The notes beneath the pieces were generated by a model. The model was not told the origin of the DNA, searched no databases, and saw only the letters and a list, made by a program, of their open reading frames with translations. Below are positions 1 through 10,485 of a stretch of DNA of 64,000 nucleotides, one piece after another. This stretch comes from Heterohyrax brucei (taxonomy: Eukaryota; Chordata; Mammalia; Hyracoidea; Procaviidae). How positions within the stretch are numbered: the stretch's first letter is position 1; each line of letters starts with the position of its first letter. The position numbers were made by a program, and so were the translations under genes. The stretch is from the NCBI GenBank assembly GCA_028571685.1, contig CM053141.1, positions 49,474,333 to 49,538,332 of the forward strand, given 5' to 3'.

Positions 1-348
1 AAGAATATTAAATATGCCATGGACTGGCAAAAGAATGAGGAAATCTGTCTCGGAAAGCTATACAGCCAGAATTCTCCTTAGAACTTAGAAGCAAAGGTGG
101 CTAGACTACGTCTCACATACTTGGGGCATGTTATCAGGAGGGACTAGTCCCCAAAGAAGGATATCATACTTGGTAAAGTAGACGGTCAGCATAAAAGAGG
201 AAGACCTTCAAGGAAAAGGTTTGACAAATGGGCTCAAGCATAGCTAGGATTGCAAAGGAGTGTGCAGGACCAGGGAGTTTTGAGTTCTGTTGTACATGGG
301 ATTGCTATGACTTGGAACTGGTTCAGTGGCATCTAACAACTTCAGTTC
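1..348 (+). mobile_element. RTE (BovB-like) LINE, 3' end
   Basis: Truncated by the window start. It reads through the C-terminal part of an RTE ORF (region after the reverse transcriptase) and ends near 'GGCATCTAACAAC', the usual end of this family here. The same segment recurs at 36.4-37.1, 52.8-53.6 and 62.1-62.9 kb and in reverse at 38.8, 46.0 and 47.9 kb. The frame is broken. Confidence 0.85.
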
Positions 349-354
349 TTCGTC

Positions 355-625
355 ATGTGTATATATTGCAACTGTTTTCTCCCAATTTTTGTATTCTCTA
401 TTCATTTTCTTAATGGTAACTTTTGATCAATAATCATTTTTAAATGCAATGAAGTCTAACTTATTGATTCTTTTAATATTTATTGCTTCTCGTGACCTCT
501 ATGAGAAAGTCGCAGACAATTTTCTAAGTCAAAAGAAATCCTCCTAAGTTTTTCTAAAAGCTTTATGGTTTTAAATTTTATGTTTGTACCTATCATCCTG
601 ATGTATAGAAAGGCTGTATATTGTT
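355..625 (-). mobile_element. L1 ORF2 C-terminal/3' fragment
   Basis: On the reverse strand this resembles the end of L1 ORF2, the part that reads on the plus strand as 'cttaatggta' followed by 'aatgaagtctaacttattgattc'-like L1 text. It is old and diverged. It lies directly between two RTE fragments of opposite strand. Confidence 0.55.
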
Positions 626-639
626 GAAAAGGCATTTGC

Positions 640-1560
640 AATGAGTTCTTTGGTCTTAAAGTTCTAGCTTGTGATCTCCAGCATTGTTTCTGTCACCAAG
701 ACCACATTTTATAGCTATAGATTTTTCCTGTTTCCAGCTTTCTCACTCCATTCACTAGGAAGTTTTGATGCATCTTGTTTGCATGTTTAACCAATTTCAG
801 ATTGCAGAAGTCAGTAAAAGTCTTCAGTTTCATCGTCTTTGGCATTAGTGGTTGGTGGGAAATTTTGTATTGCATTAACTGGTCTTCCTTGCAGGCGTGT
901 GGACATTATCCTATCACTGACAGCATTGTGCTTCAGGATGGATCTTAAAATGTTATTTTGGATGATGATTGCAATGTTATTTCTTTTCAAATTTTCATTC
1001 CTGGTATAATAGACCATATTATTGTCTGATTCAAAATGGCCAATACCAATCCATTTCGGTTCACTAATGCCTAGGATACTGATACTTTTGCGGGGTATTT
1101 CAATTATGACAACTTCCAATTTTCCTAGATACATACATCTTGCATTCCATATTCCATTTATTAATGGATATTTGTAGCTCTTTCTTCTCATTTTGAGTCA
1201 TGCTATATCCCCAAATGAAGGTCCCCCAAACTTTACTCCATCCATCTCATTCAAGTTATCTCTAAGTTGAGGAAGAAGCTTTTGCCTACATGTAGTTTGA
1301 GTGCCTTCCAATCTAAAGGGCTCATTTCCTGGCATTACAGTAGACAGTCTAGTGATGCTATTCATAAGGTTTTCACTGGATTTTTTTTTTCGTCAGAAGT
1401 GGACTGCCATGTCTTTCTTCCTTATCTGTCTTAGTCTGGAAGCTATGTTGAAACCTGTCCACCGAGGATGACCCTGCTGCTATTTGAGGTATCAGTGGCA
1501 TAACTTCCAGCATCACAACACCATGCAAGCCAGTCACCACAATCAAACAAATGGATGGAT
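640..1560 (-). mobile_element. RTE LINE, 5' UTR and endonuclease region
   Basis: Reverse-strand copy of the 5' part of the same RTE that lies forward at 6.1 and 57.0 kb. The plus-strand stretch around 1290-1330 is the reverse complement of the 6490-6530 segment. It contains the endonuclease-domain remnant listed separately. The 3' half of the LINE is absent. Confidence 0.8.
811..1191 (-). pseudogene. RTE endonuclease-domain remnant
   Basis: A 126-residue open stretch resembles the N-terminal apurinic-endonuclease-like domain of RTE/BovB LINEs. Visible family motifs are WNARCMYLGKLEVV and ILGISEPKWIGIG; the E in the second is the conserved metal-binding acid of this fold. The later DWN and SDH parts of the domain are missing, so it is only a fragment. 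The methionine start is accidental. Confidence 0.8.
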
Positions 1561-1689
1561 ATGTAGAGTCTTCAATGATATATACTATTTTTCACATAAT
1601 ATAACTATCTGTTAATGTGTCTGCTTCTCCCAGAATATGACAAACAATTTACAAGCTGTATTTTGTTAATTTATTTCATCAAAAATGTA

Positions 1690-1905
1690 GCCAGCATTTA
1701 AACAGTACTTTTTATGTACTAGGAGCCCCTTCCAAAAGTTATATATTTATATAAAATCCTCATATTAACCATACTTTATTTTCCCTCATTTCATAAAGAA
1801 GGAACTGAGTACAGACATTTTCCCCAGGTTATGTACCTATTAAATAGATAAATTGGTATTTCAAAATACGCAATCTGGTGCTAAAGTTGATGCATGCAAC
1901 CACCA
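1690..1905 (+). mobile_element. MIR SINE, old
   Basis: Order of words matches a MIR core: a stretch like 'tatataaaatcctcatatta', then 'tcataaagaaggaactgag', then 'aggttatgtacctat'. Strongly diverged, boundaries approximate. Confidence 0.5.
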
Positions 1906-2329
1906 AAGTTTCTTCTTCCTCTCTCTCTCCCAAGGGCCTCATCAATAAATGTTGGCTAAATAAGTGAATAAAATCTCACAGGACTTCTTGACCTTTGGTT
2001 GCTCAATAAGCTTTTCGTCATCAAAGTTAGTCCCTACCCTTCTGACCTCTTTTGCCCCCTTAACACTCTGAGCTAGAAGCTAAAAAATTCAAAGATGTTC
2101 TCCACCACAGTTAACAATATTTCTGTACGTTCGTGTTTTTGCTGAAATGTCACAGCCGGACTCCTCCATGGGTAAACCATATTTTCTGATTTACTTGCTC
2201 TTACTCTAGAGTCCAAGGCTCTGGGTGTGTCCTCCTGCATCTTCTCGGGTTGACTCTCAATGCTCCTTCTCCGTCTCTGCTGGGTTATGTGCTGATAACT
2301 CTCATTGTTTCCTTTGGTGGACATATCCT
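1906..2329. other. No gene or clear repeat
   Basis: Nothing recognised. Overlapping short frames on both strands have no family signature. Confidence 0.4.
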
Positions 2330-3115
2330 AAATAACTCCTGCAGTGAATCGCACTCCTATATAATCAATCCTCTCACCTGGATTGTAGGCAGAACCTATG
2401 ACTTGCTTCTAATCAACAGTATACAGCAAAGGATGCCACTTTCTTGATTAGATTACATCCAGGGCAAAGGCGATGAGCTATTGCTTCTGTAATTAAGTTT
2501 TGTTATGTAAGACTCTACCATAGTAGACTCTAGCGTCAGATTCCTCTACTGGCCTTAAAGAAGCTAACAGCTGTGTTGTAAACTGCCTGTGGTGAAGACC
2601 ACGTGGCCCAGAACTGGAGACTTTCTTCAGGACATGAGAACAACCCATAGCTGATGGGTAGTGAGACAATGAAGCTGTAAGTCGTACAACCATAAGGAAA
2701 TTATCTCTGCCAATGCCTGAGTGGGAAACCCTGGTGGTGTAGTGAGGTAAGTACTACATCTGCCAACCAAAAGGTCAGCAGTTCAAATCTGTCAGGTGCC
2801 CCTTGGAAACTCTATGAGGCAGTTCTACTCTGTCCTATAAGGTCTCTATGAGTTGGAATCAACTCGATAGCAGTAGGTTTGGTTTTCGGTTTCGAACACC
2901 GGAGTGAACATGGAAGCCAATTCTTTCCTAGTCAAGTCTCCAGAAGAAAATGCAGCACGGCCAACACCTTGGCTACAGCCTCATGAAGCCTTCAGCAGAA
3001 GATCTAGTTCAGCCCTGCCTGGACTCGTGACCAACAGAAACTGTAAGATAATACTTGTGAAGTTTTAAGTCTCTAAGTTTATAGTAATTGCTGCACAACA
3101 TAGAAAACTTACATG
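2330..3115 (+). mobile_element. MaLR-type LTR, split by a SINE
   Basis: The left part has the MaLR wording 'gattgtaggcagaacctatg' and 'gattagattacatccagggc'. The right part has the terminal block 'ggactcgtgaccaacagaaa', then 'taagtctctaag' and a run to 'gaaaac'. The two halves are separated by a forward AfroSINE at about 2726-2893. No internal retroviral sequence is seen, so it is probably a solo LTR. Confidence 0.65.
2726..2893 (+). mobile_element. AfroSINE, short type
   Basis: Full-length copy: head 'gaaaccctggtggtgtagtg', tRNA-like B box region 'ggtcagcagttcaaatctg', body 'ttggaaactctatgaggcag' and tail 'agtaggtttggttttcggtt'. Inserted in the LTR at 2330-3115. Confidence 0.93.
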
Positions 3116-3132
3116 CCTCCCTGGAGCAGTTA

Positions 3133-3330
3133 CAGATTCCTGGGTGGCACAAATAGTTTGTAACCGACTACTAACCTAAAGATGGTGGTTCAAGCCCACT
3201 TAGCAGCACTACAGAAGAAAAAAACCTGGCAGTCTGCTTTGGTGAAGATCACAGCCAAGAAAATCCCATGGAGCAATTCTACTCTGTAATTCTTGTGGTT
3301 GCCATGAGTTACAATGAGAAGCACATTCAC
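3133..3330 (+). mobile_element. AfroSINE, long type
   Basis: Long variant with the extra central block 'cctggcagtctgctttggtg' and 'aagatcacagccaag'. It begins 'gattcctgggtggcacaaat'. The terminal near-palindrome is decayed. Confidence 0.85.
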
Positions 3331-4020
3331 CACAGAATTTTTTTCAAAGCCATTCCCATCTCTTCAGCTCTGGACTGCACATGTAGGCTTTCACTTTCTA
3401 GGTGTTCTTTCTGATATGGTATATATCATGAAATTTCTTCAAATTCTTTCCCCTTACAGTTTTTATGATTTTGGCTTCCCTTTTTGTTTTTCCCTCCTCC
3501 CTCCTGGCAATGTCTCTCTGGTGCCAAGTCTCTCACTAAAGTGCTTATTTTCTCATCTCCTGCAGTACTTCTTTTTTTTCCAGAAAATATCTTCATCTAT
3601 TTGCAAGAGAATCAGTCTCTCTCTGTCTCTGTCTCCCTCCCCAGCCCCTTCTCCTGTAACCCAATCAACAACTATTCCCCATGTCTAAGCATGTTAAGCT
3701 CAGTTCTCCAACATCATTCCCTTACTTTTATTTTTATCATGCAACTTCTTCCAAATAAACCACTTGTGGTGTGTAGTTTCCACCCCTAAACCATTGCTAA
3801 TCCCTTGAAATCTACTTCAGTCTTTATCACCCTGCTGAGACTTCTCTTTGGAAAGTCATTAAAGCATGTATAAACTGCCAATTATATATTTTTTTCTGGT
3901 TTCCATATTTTTCAGCATCTCAGTGCCATCAAAGATGGCTGACTAACAATTCCTTCTGGGCAGTAATAATTCTAATTTGTCTTTTATTCATGTAACTGTT
4001 CTTTATGACTCTAATTATCC
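3331..4020. other. Repeat-poor spacer with CT-rich tract
   Basis: No gene or transposon recognised. A pyrimidine-rich simple tract of CT and CTGT units lies at about 3618-3650; it drives the open frames here. Confidence 0.5.
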
Positions 4021-4131
4021 ACCAGGAGCTCCTTAGAAACTCTATGGAACAGTTCCACTTTGTTGTATAGGGTTGCTATGAGTCAGAATCAACTCGACAG
4101 CAGTGGCTTTTTTTTTTTTTTTTTTTTTTTA
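4021..4131 (+). mobile_element. AfroSINE 3' half with long T run
   Basis: 5'-truncated copy beginning at 'aggagctccttagaaactc', ending in 'tcaactcgacagcagtggc' and then 23 T residues, in the position of the usual GGTTTGG tail. Confidence 0.85.
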
Positions 4132-4145
4132 CCAACCATCCTCTA

Positions 4146-4327
4146 AAGAATCCCTGGTGGCACATAGTTGAGTGCTTAGGTGCTAGCCAAACAGTTGTCG
4201 GTTTGAATTCCCCCAGCTGCTCTATGAGAGAAAGAGATGGTGTCTGAACTTGTAGTGATTACAACCTACTCTATCCCATGAAGTTGCTATGAGTCAAAAC
4301 TAACTTAATGGCACCTAACAACAACCA
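4146..4327 (+). mobile_element. AfroSINE, long type
   Basis: Head 'gaatccctggtggcacatag', central 'gtagtgattacaacctac', end 'ggcacctaacaacaac'. This RTE-like tail distinguishes the long type from the GGTTTGG-tailed short type. Confidence 0.88.
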
Positions 4328-4749
4328 TTCTTTAGACTTAGGCTTTGAACAGGATATGTGTGGCCTTTGCTCTTCTTTCTATGGCTCCAAATAAGTAAAT
4401 AATAAACAAGTAACTAAGTTAAAAACAAAACAAAAGACCATACAGTGGTTCCCTTCTCAGTCAATGTTAAGTCCAAAGGCTTTACACTTGGTTTTCAAAG
4501 TCCTTCGTTTATCATACCATCTCATGTTCCCACATTACTTAAGTCTAGACCTTTTTGTACTTAGTTTTGGCCAAAGTAAACTGTTTTTTAATTCCTAAGT
4601 ACTACTTGAACTATTATTCTCTCCTAAGCTCAGTTCCCTCCCTCTTGCTTGTGACCAATTTAACATTTTTGTCACATGCAATTATTACCCAAATCATTTT
4701 TACTATAAATGTCCAAGTCAAATGTCTCTTTCAATAGTAATGATACAGT

Positions 4750-4850
4750 AGCTGGATATCATCAATACCTATGATATTTCAGGCACTGACCTAAGCACTG
4801 TGTGTCTATTTGTTTAATTTCCAAAACCCCACAAGAGTGGTAATATTTCA
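4750..4850 (+). mobile_element. MIR fragment
   Basis: Contains 'ggcactgacctaagcactg' followed by a region like the MIR 'tttaatcctcacaac' block. Short and diverged. Confidence 0.45.
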
Positions 4851-4854
4851 AAGA

Positions 4855-5033
4855 CTCAGCTCATATTCTATCTGTCCCATGAAATCCTTCCAAAACACAC
4901 ACACACACACCATGAAAGACATTTTGTCCACTGCAAATTTGTATATCCTCAAAGCACTGTTTCTGTTATGGCACTAGATACAATTTCCCTTATAGTTATA
5001 CATACTTCTTGTATTTTGTCTAATAGGCGACAA
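4855..5033 (+). mobile_element. L2 LINE 3' end fragment
   Basis: Has the L2-like order 'cccatgaaatccttcc', then a stretch of A, T and CT, then 'tgtattttgtctaata'. A CA microsatellite lies inside at about 4895-4909. Low divergence-adjusted certainty. Confidence 0.4.
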
Positions 5034-5233
5034 AGGAACCCTGGTGGCACAATGCTTAAGCGCTCAGCTGCCACCCAGAAAGTTGGTGGTTTGAACTCAC
5101 CTAGCAGCTCCACGGGAGGGAGACCTGGCCATTGTCTCCTTGTAAAGATTACAGCCTAGAAATCTCAAGGCAGTTCTCCTCTGTCACACGAGATTACTAT
5201 GAGCTGGAATTGACTTGATGGCACCCAACAACA
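5034..5233 (+). mobile_element. AfroSINE, long type
   Basis: Complete: head 'ggaaccctggtggcacaatg', B-box-like 'ggtggtttgaactcac', central 'taaagattacagcctag', end 'ggcacccaacaac'. Confidence 0.92.
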
Positions 5234-5530
5234 TTAGGCAATAACGTTTTGAAAATAAGAGTTGTCATAATCTCTTGCTGTGCACTTCCATCTTGCTCAT
5301 CTCTCTTATCAAAAACCTGAAATCATTTGTTATAAGAAGGCTCCTGACTCTAAAAGGATAAAAAATAGCCCTCATCTTTGTTTTCATAGTTCTATCGGCA
5401 TCTTGTTATTTCCTTTTTTCAGCTCCCGTTGCAATTGTCTATTTACTTTTCTGTGTCCTTACTAGATATTGCTGTCTTCAAGTAAGCAAGGAGTCTTACT
5501 CCTCTTCGTGTCTACAACATTTATCACAAT

Positions 5531-6023
5531 TATCTTAGTCATCTAATACTGCTATCACAGAAATATCACCAGTGGATGGCTTTAAAGAAGAGAAATTTAT
5601 CTTCTTACGGAAAAAGTAGGCTAAAAGTCCAAATTCAGGGCATTAGCTCCAGGGGAAGTCTTTCTCTGCTGCCTCTGGAGGAAGATCCTTGTCAACAGTC
5701 TTCCCCCGGACTGAGAGCTTCTATGGCACAGGGACTCTGGGTCCAGAGGGTAGGTCCTGCTCCTCTGCACTGCTTTCTTGGTGGCATGAGGTCCCCATGT
5801 CTCTCTGCTCACTTCTTTCTTTTATAGCTCAAGAGATTGCCTCAAGGCACATTTCCAGCTTATAGACTTGAGTCCCACCTCACTAAGACAACTGCTGCCC
5901 ATTCTCTCTTATTAACATCATAGAGGCTAGTTTTATAACATGGGAAAAGTCACACAATACTGGGAATCATGGCCCTGCCAACTTGTACACATTTTGGGGA
6001 GAACACAATTCAATCCATGACTA
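5531..6023 (-). mobile_element. MaLR/ERVL-type solo LTR
   Basis: About 493 bp, reverse strand. It starts like 'TCATGGATTGAATTGTG' and ends 'GATGACTAAGATA', with an AATAAA-type block before the end (reverse complement of 'gaaatttatcttct'). Same family as the LTRs at 24.0 and 42.8 kb. Flanks ACAAT (5526-5530) and GCAAT (6024-6028) suggest a decayed 5-bp target duplication. Confidence 0.8.
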
Positions 6024-6954
6024 GCAATATACTGTACAAAATAAGTACTCAGTAATCATTTATGGTATTAATAAATAATTCTCCCAAGTATGGCTATCTG
6101 GTATCCCAGTTTACACAAGTTTACAGCCTACAAACTGAAAAGAAATGACAACTACTGGAGAAAACACACTGTATTATTACAGTAGACAATGAGCTCTTTA
6201 ACCACATGGATATGAAATGTGGTGAGGTTCTTCCACGATAGGTGAGTCTATCAGTTTGTTGCAATGGTAGCTTACACTGAATGTGATGCTAGAAGCTATG
6301 CTACTAGCCTTTCAAGTACTGGCTGTGTCACCCACAGAGAACAGGTTTCAGTGGAGCTACCACACTAACGCAGACTAGGAAGAAGGACATGGCTGTCTCC
6401 TAAAAAAGAGAAAAAATGTGGCTCAGTGAAAATCTTATGAATACCAGAGGAATACTGTCTGATATGGTACCACAGGTTGAGCTACTCAGATTGGAAGGCA
6501 CTCAAAGCACAAGTAGGAAAGAGTCCCCTCCTCAAAGGAGTGTTGACCTTGATAACACAGATGGAGTCAAGCTTTGAGGATCTTAATTTGATGATGTGGC
6601 ACTACTCAAAATGAGAAGAAACAGCTGTGACTATTCTCTAGCAGTCAGAACACTGGAATACAGGAAGCATAGAGCTAGGAAAGTTAGAAGTTGTTAAAAA
6701 TGAAATGGATCACTTGAAGATAGAGATCCTAGCTGAAATGGACTAGTATTGGCCATTTTGCAACACAAAGTCTTATGGTCAATTTTGCTGGGAATGGTAA
6801 ACTTAAGAGGGATAGAGTTGGGGATACATCAAAAAGAACATTTCAAGATTTTCCTGAAATGAAATGCAGTACTGTCAGTGGTAGGACAATATCCATATGC
6901 CTGCAAGAAATATAATTAATGTGACTGTAATTCACATTTACTCACCAACCAATA

Positions 6955-7368
6955 ATGTCAAAGATGAATAAATTCAAGACTTTTTTTTATCAGTGTATGA
7001 AATCTAAAAATGATCAAATATGTAATCAAGCTGCATTTAAAAGTACTGATGATTGGAATGAGAAAATAGGAAACAAAGAAGAAGAATCATATGGACTTGC
7101 TAATAGAAATGAATCCAGAGGTCACACGATAGGATTTTACAAGATCAAAGATTTAGTCACTGGAAATACCTTTTGTTCAGCAGAACAAATGAAGACTACA
7201 CATGGACCTCACCAGATGAAGTATACAAGAATCAAATCAACCACATCTGTGAAAAGAGAGATGGAGAAGATCAATATTATCCGTCAAAACAAGGCCAGGA
7301 GCCAACTGCAGAACAGGTCATCAATTGCTCATATGAAAGTTCAAGTTGAAGCCGAAATTTTTTTTTAA
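6955..7368 (+). pseudogene. RTE endonuclease C-terminal remnant
   Basis: 137 residues open. DDWNEKIGNKEEES carries the conserved DWN of the endonuclease fold. GNTFCSAEQ and the end AHMKVQVEAE correspond to later conserved segments. The frame does not continue into the reverse transcriptase. Confidence 0.75.
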
Positions 7369-7458
7369 AAGTTCACAGGAGTCAAAGTACAACCTTGAAT
7401 ATATCCCACCTGTGTCTGGAGACCATCTCAGGAATGGATTTGACACATTGATCTCTTG

Positions 7459-7906
7459 GGAGGTCTGCCAATTGAGTTTGCAAACTCATCCTAGAAAAAG
7501 TACTACATACCTCATTGCTGAATATCACTATGGTTACATTTGAAGTACTCCTCTTGGGAAGCTATGCATCAGTGCCAGTGCTATCCAGCCCTCAAAGTGA
7601 TCTTAGAACTCTTTTTCTAGATTTTGGAACTCTTTTTCTGCAATGTCCATCTGAGCTCTCTTTATGTTATGCTTGATGTCCTGAAGGTCATCAGAATGCC
7701 TCCCTTTCAATATTTCTTTTATCTTTGGGGAGGAAAAAAAAGAAGTCATTGGAGACAAGATCAGGTGAGTAGGTAAGAGTGGATTAGGTGCTTTTGTCAG
7801 TACATAGCTTCCAAAGGAGAGTACTTCAAAGGTGACTGTAGCGATATTCAGCAACGAGGTATGTAGCACTTAGAACAATTAAGTTCGTGGTCTTACTGGT
7901 CAGACT
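7459..7906 (-). mobile_element. Internally deleted mariner with long inverted arms
   Basis: Left arm (about 7459-7570) and right arm (about 7795-7906) are imperfect inverted copies of each other over about 110 bp, sharing 'ctacatacctc', 'gctgaatatc' and 'ttgaagtact' words. The centre encodes, on the reverse strand, the C-terminal tail of a mariner transposase (GRHSDDLQDIKHNIK). Most of the transposase is gone. It sits inside the RTE at 6130-9880. Confidence 0.75.
7603..7869 (-). pseudogene. Mariner transposase C-terminal remnant
   Basis: The reverse frame contains FFSSPKIKEILKGRHSDDLQ, then AEKEFQNLEKEF, matching the tail of mariner transposases after the third catalytic aspartate. Catalytic D residues 1 and 2 are absent. 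Non-functional. Confidence 0.65.
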
Positions 7907-8112
7907 TGTAAGACCAAAAACCAAACAGTGGCATCAAGGAATAAAGCAAAAAATAGGAAAGAAAAAATAAAAAAACCAAAACTGATGTCAGAAGAGACTC
8001 TGAAACTTGCTATTGAACTTAGAGCAGCTATAACAGATGGAAGAAATGATGAAGCGAAAGAGCTGAACAAAACATGCCGAAAGGTAATTGGAGAAGACAC
8101 AGTCAAGTGTTA

Positions 8113-8668
8113 CGAGGTCTGACAGTGAAGTCTGCAAACTTAATTGTTCCAAGTGCTGCACACCTCTTTGCTGAGTATCACTACAGTCACCTTTAAAGTA
8201 CTCCCCTTGAGAAGATATGCATGAACACCATTGCCTAGTTCACCGTTCAAAACAATTTTGGAACACTTTCTGGAATGGCCATCGTGCACAGTGGCATGGT
8301 GATAAGTTCACAAACTTAATAGTATGGTTGTCTGTGAGGCAGTTTTTAGCCAGTAAACAAATAACTGTATTAGAACGTCTTCTCTGCTCACACGATCTAG
8401 CCCCCAGTGACTTTTTTCTTTACCCGAAGAAAAAGGAAGCATTGAAAAGAAGATGTTTTGATGATATTCAGGATGTCAAGGGTAATACTACAACTCTGAT
8501 GGCCATTCCAGAAAGAGTTCCAAAATTACTTTCAAGGGTGGAGTAGGCACCGATATTGGCACATAGCTTTGAAGGTGGCAAGTAGTGATATTCAGCAATG
8601 AGGTGTTTCTAGGATAAGTTCTAGGATGAGTTCCAGGACAAGTTCTCAAACTTAATTGTCGGACCTTA
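8113..8668 (+). mobile_element. Deleted mariner element, TA-flanked
   Basis: 556 bp. The left end CGAGGTCTGACA and the right end (reverse complement TAAGGTCCGACA) are terminal inverted repeats, flanked by TA at 8111-8112 and 8669-8670, as expected for Tc1/mariner. The interior keeps only the C-terminal third of the transposase. Inserted in the same RTE as the 7459 copy, about 205 bp away and in opposite orientation. Confidence 0.85.
8217..8546 (+). pseudogene. Mariner transposase C-terminal remnant
   Basis: 109 residues open. FLASKQITVLE, then HDLAPSDFFLYPKKKEALK, then FDDIQDVKGN. The D in PSDFF (residue 65, about 8409-8411) is in the place of the third catalytic acid of the D,D34D family. 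The N-terminal DNA-binding part and the first two catalytic acids are missing because left-end sequence is joined directly to this tail. Confidence 0.8.
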
Positions 8669-9179
8669 TATACTGAAATGTGCAAAGACTGGGAATTAGA
8701 AAATCAAAAGTTTAGAACATGCTCAGCATTTCTCAAGCTGAATGAACTGAAGAAAAAATTCAAGACTTAAGTTGCAATATTGCAGGATTCTACCGAAAAA
8801 TATTGAAAGACATAGGCTGCATCAAGAGACAGAAGTAATAGACAGAGACACCTTACCGAAAGGAATTGGTAGATGTTCGGTCATTTCAGGAAGTAGCGTG
8901 TGATCAGAACTGAACATTCTGAAGGAGGAAGGTAAAGTGTCACTGAAGTCATTGGCAAAAGATAAGCTTCTAGGAATCAATGGACTACCAACTGAGAGAT
9001 GTTTGAACAAATGGACACAAGGATGGACTCTCTCACTTGTCTATGTCAAGAAATTTGAAAGACAGATCCCTGGCCAATGGACTGGAAGAAATCTGTATTT
9101 GTCCTCCACCCAAAGAAAAGTACTGAAGCTGAATACTGAAATTATGAAACATCATCATTAATATCCACCAGAGGTAACA

Positions 9180-9660
9180 TTTTGATGAAGATCATTTGAA
9201 AGCAATTGCAGCAGTACATCAGCAGGGAACTGTCAGAAATTCAGGAAGAATTCAGAAGAGGACATGGCACAAGGGACGTCATTGCTAATGTCAGATGAGT
9301 CTTGGCTGAAAGCGGAGAATACCAGAAATAATTACCTGTGTTTTATTGACTATCCAAAGGCATTCAACTGGGTGGATCATAACAAATTTTGGACAACATT
9401 TTGAGGAATAGGTCCAGGACACTTAACTGTGCTCATGAGGAACCTGTACGTAAAGAGGTTGCTATTTGAACAGAATAATGGGATACTGTATGATTTGAAG
9501 TCAAGAAAGGTGTTCATCAGAGTTGTCCTTTCATCATACTTATTCAGTGTGTATGCTGAGCAAATAATCTGAGAAGCTGGTCTATATGAAAAAGAATGTG
9601 ATATCAGGATCAGAAGGAGACTCATTGTCAACTTGCAATATGCAGATCACAAAAGCTCGC
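9180..9660 (+). pseudogene. RTE reverse-transcriptase remnant
   Basis: Contains CFIDYPKAFNWVDHNKFW (about 9340-9393), the RT domain block with the first catalytic aspartate. QYADH (about 9636-9650) stands where YADD is expected, so the second catalytic acid of the pair is lost. Several frameshifts separate these blocks. Confidence 0.8.
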
Positions 9661-9880
9661 TTTCTAAAAGCAAAGATAGTGATCCTCAGGAGTAACCAGT
9701 ACTGAAAGACAAGGAGGAAAACTCTCAAAGAGATGGGTTGGCACAGTGACTACAACAGTGGCATCAAATATGACAGTAACTGTGAGGATGGAATAGGATC
9801 CAGCAGCCTTTCATTCCTTGGTATGTGAGGTCATCATGCAATGGAACTGACTTGACAACACCTAACGGTAGCAATGTCAT

Positions 9881-10179
9881 TGAAGACTTGATAGATTCTG
9901 CTGTAGAGAAACAACCCGTGATTTATAGTGTCCTGTAACATTTACTCCTTATTTAACACACGCACAAACTTGATGTACACCATGTAACCAAGGAAACTCT
10001 TCCTCAGTCAGTTGGCTACTCACGGCAGATCCTGTCATGGAGGTTATCAGACACTGCATTCCAACAGGGACGTGACCGCAGCATCACACCATTGCCAGAA
10101 TCAAGGTCCAGCCAAGCTGAGACACTGCTTTAACCTCATCACATCTCTATACTAAAATGTTAAGCTATACACTTCTCTT
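9881..10179. other. Spacer, possibly ERV interior
   Basis: No confident call. It lies between the RTE 3' end and the reverse-strand retroviral protease, so it may be decayed pol sequence. Confidence 0.3.
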
Positions 10180-10185
10180 ATCCAC

Positions 10186-10485
10186 CTAGCTTATTATGAT
10201 GTACACGGGCAGGAAATCCACAATAAATTCACCTATTCGGACAGGGGAAGGGATCCCAAAGCGGCAGTTCTGCCAGTTTCTGAGTCTGTCTATTCCAATT
10301 ATGTATTCTGGAACTGGGACAGTAAGCACAGGATGGTTTTGGTGACCTAAAGGAGCCACCATGAGGTGGATCTGAGCTGAGACTTCATTAATAACCTGAC
10401 CTGCACAAGCCATCACTGTGCTGGTGGACTGCAGTGAACTCTGGTCTCCTACAATTAGTGTTAGTTCAGAGTCAGTGTTTCCCAA
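10186..10485 (-). pseudogene. ERV protease/pol junction remnant
   Basis: 99 residues open. The start NTDSELTLI aligns with the retroviral aspartic protease active-site block. The D-T-G triad position reads N-T-D, so it would be inactive. Further on, VPEYIIGIDRLRNWQN is the protease C-terminal block with IIGID, typical of the region before reverse transcriptase. Nothing downstream is open. Confidence 0.65.

Larger units (their letters stand above)
6130..9880 (+). mobile_element. RTE LINE, near full span, decayed
   Basis: Runs from the 5' UTR (shared with 57.0 kb) through endonuclease and reverse transcriptase to the 3' end 'acttgacaacacctaac'. It contains many stops and deletions. Two mariner elements (7459-7906 and 8113-8668) interrupt the region between endonuclease and reverse transcriptase. 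Removing both restores homology with the order seen in other copies. The family is RTE/BovB by its motifs; the exact subfamily cannot be named from sequence alone. Confidence 0.85.

Noticed and set aside
8217..8546. Domesticated mariner transposase (SETMAR-like)
   Set aside because: Only the C-terminal third is present, without DNA-binding domain or the first two catalytic acids, and the element still has terminal repeats and TA flanks.
10186..10485. Domesticated retroviral protease
   Set aside because: The catalytic triad position reads NTD, surrounding gag and pol are broken, and no host-gene context is visible.
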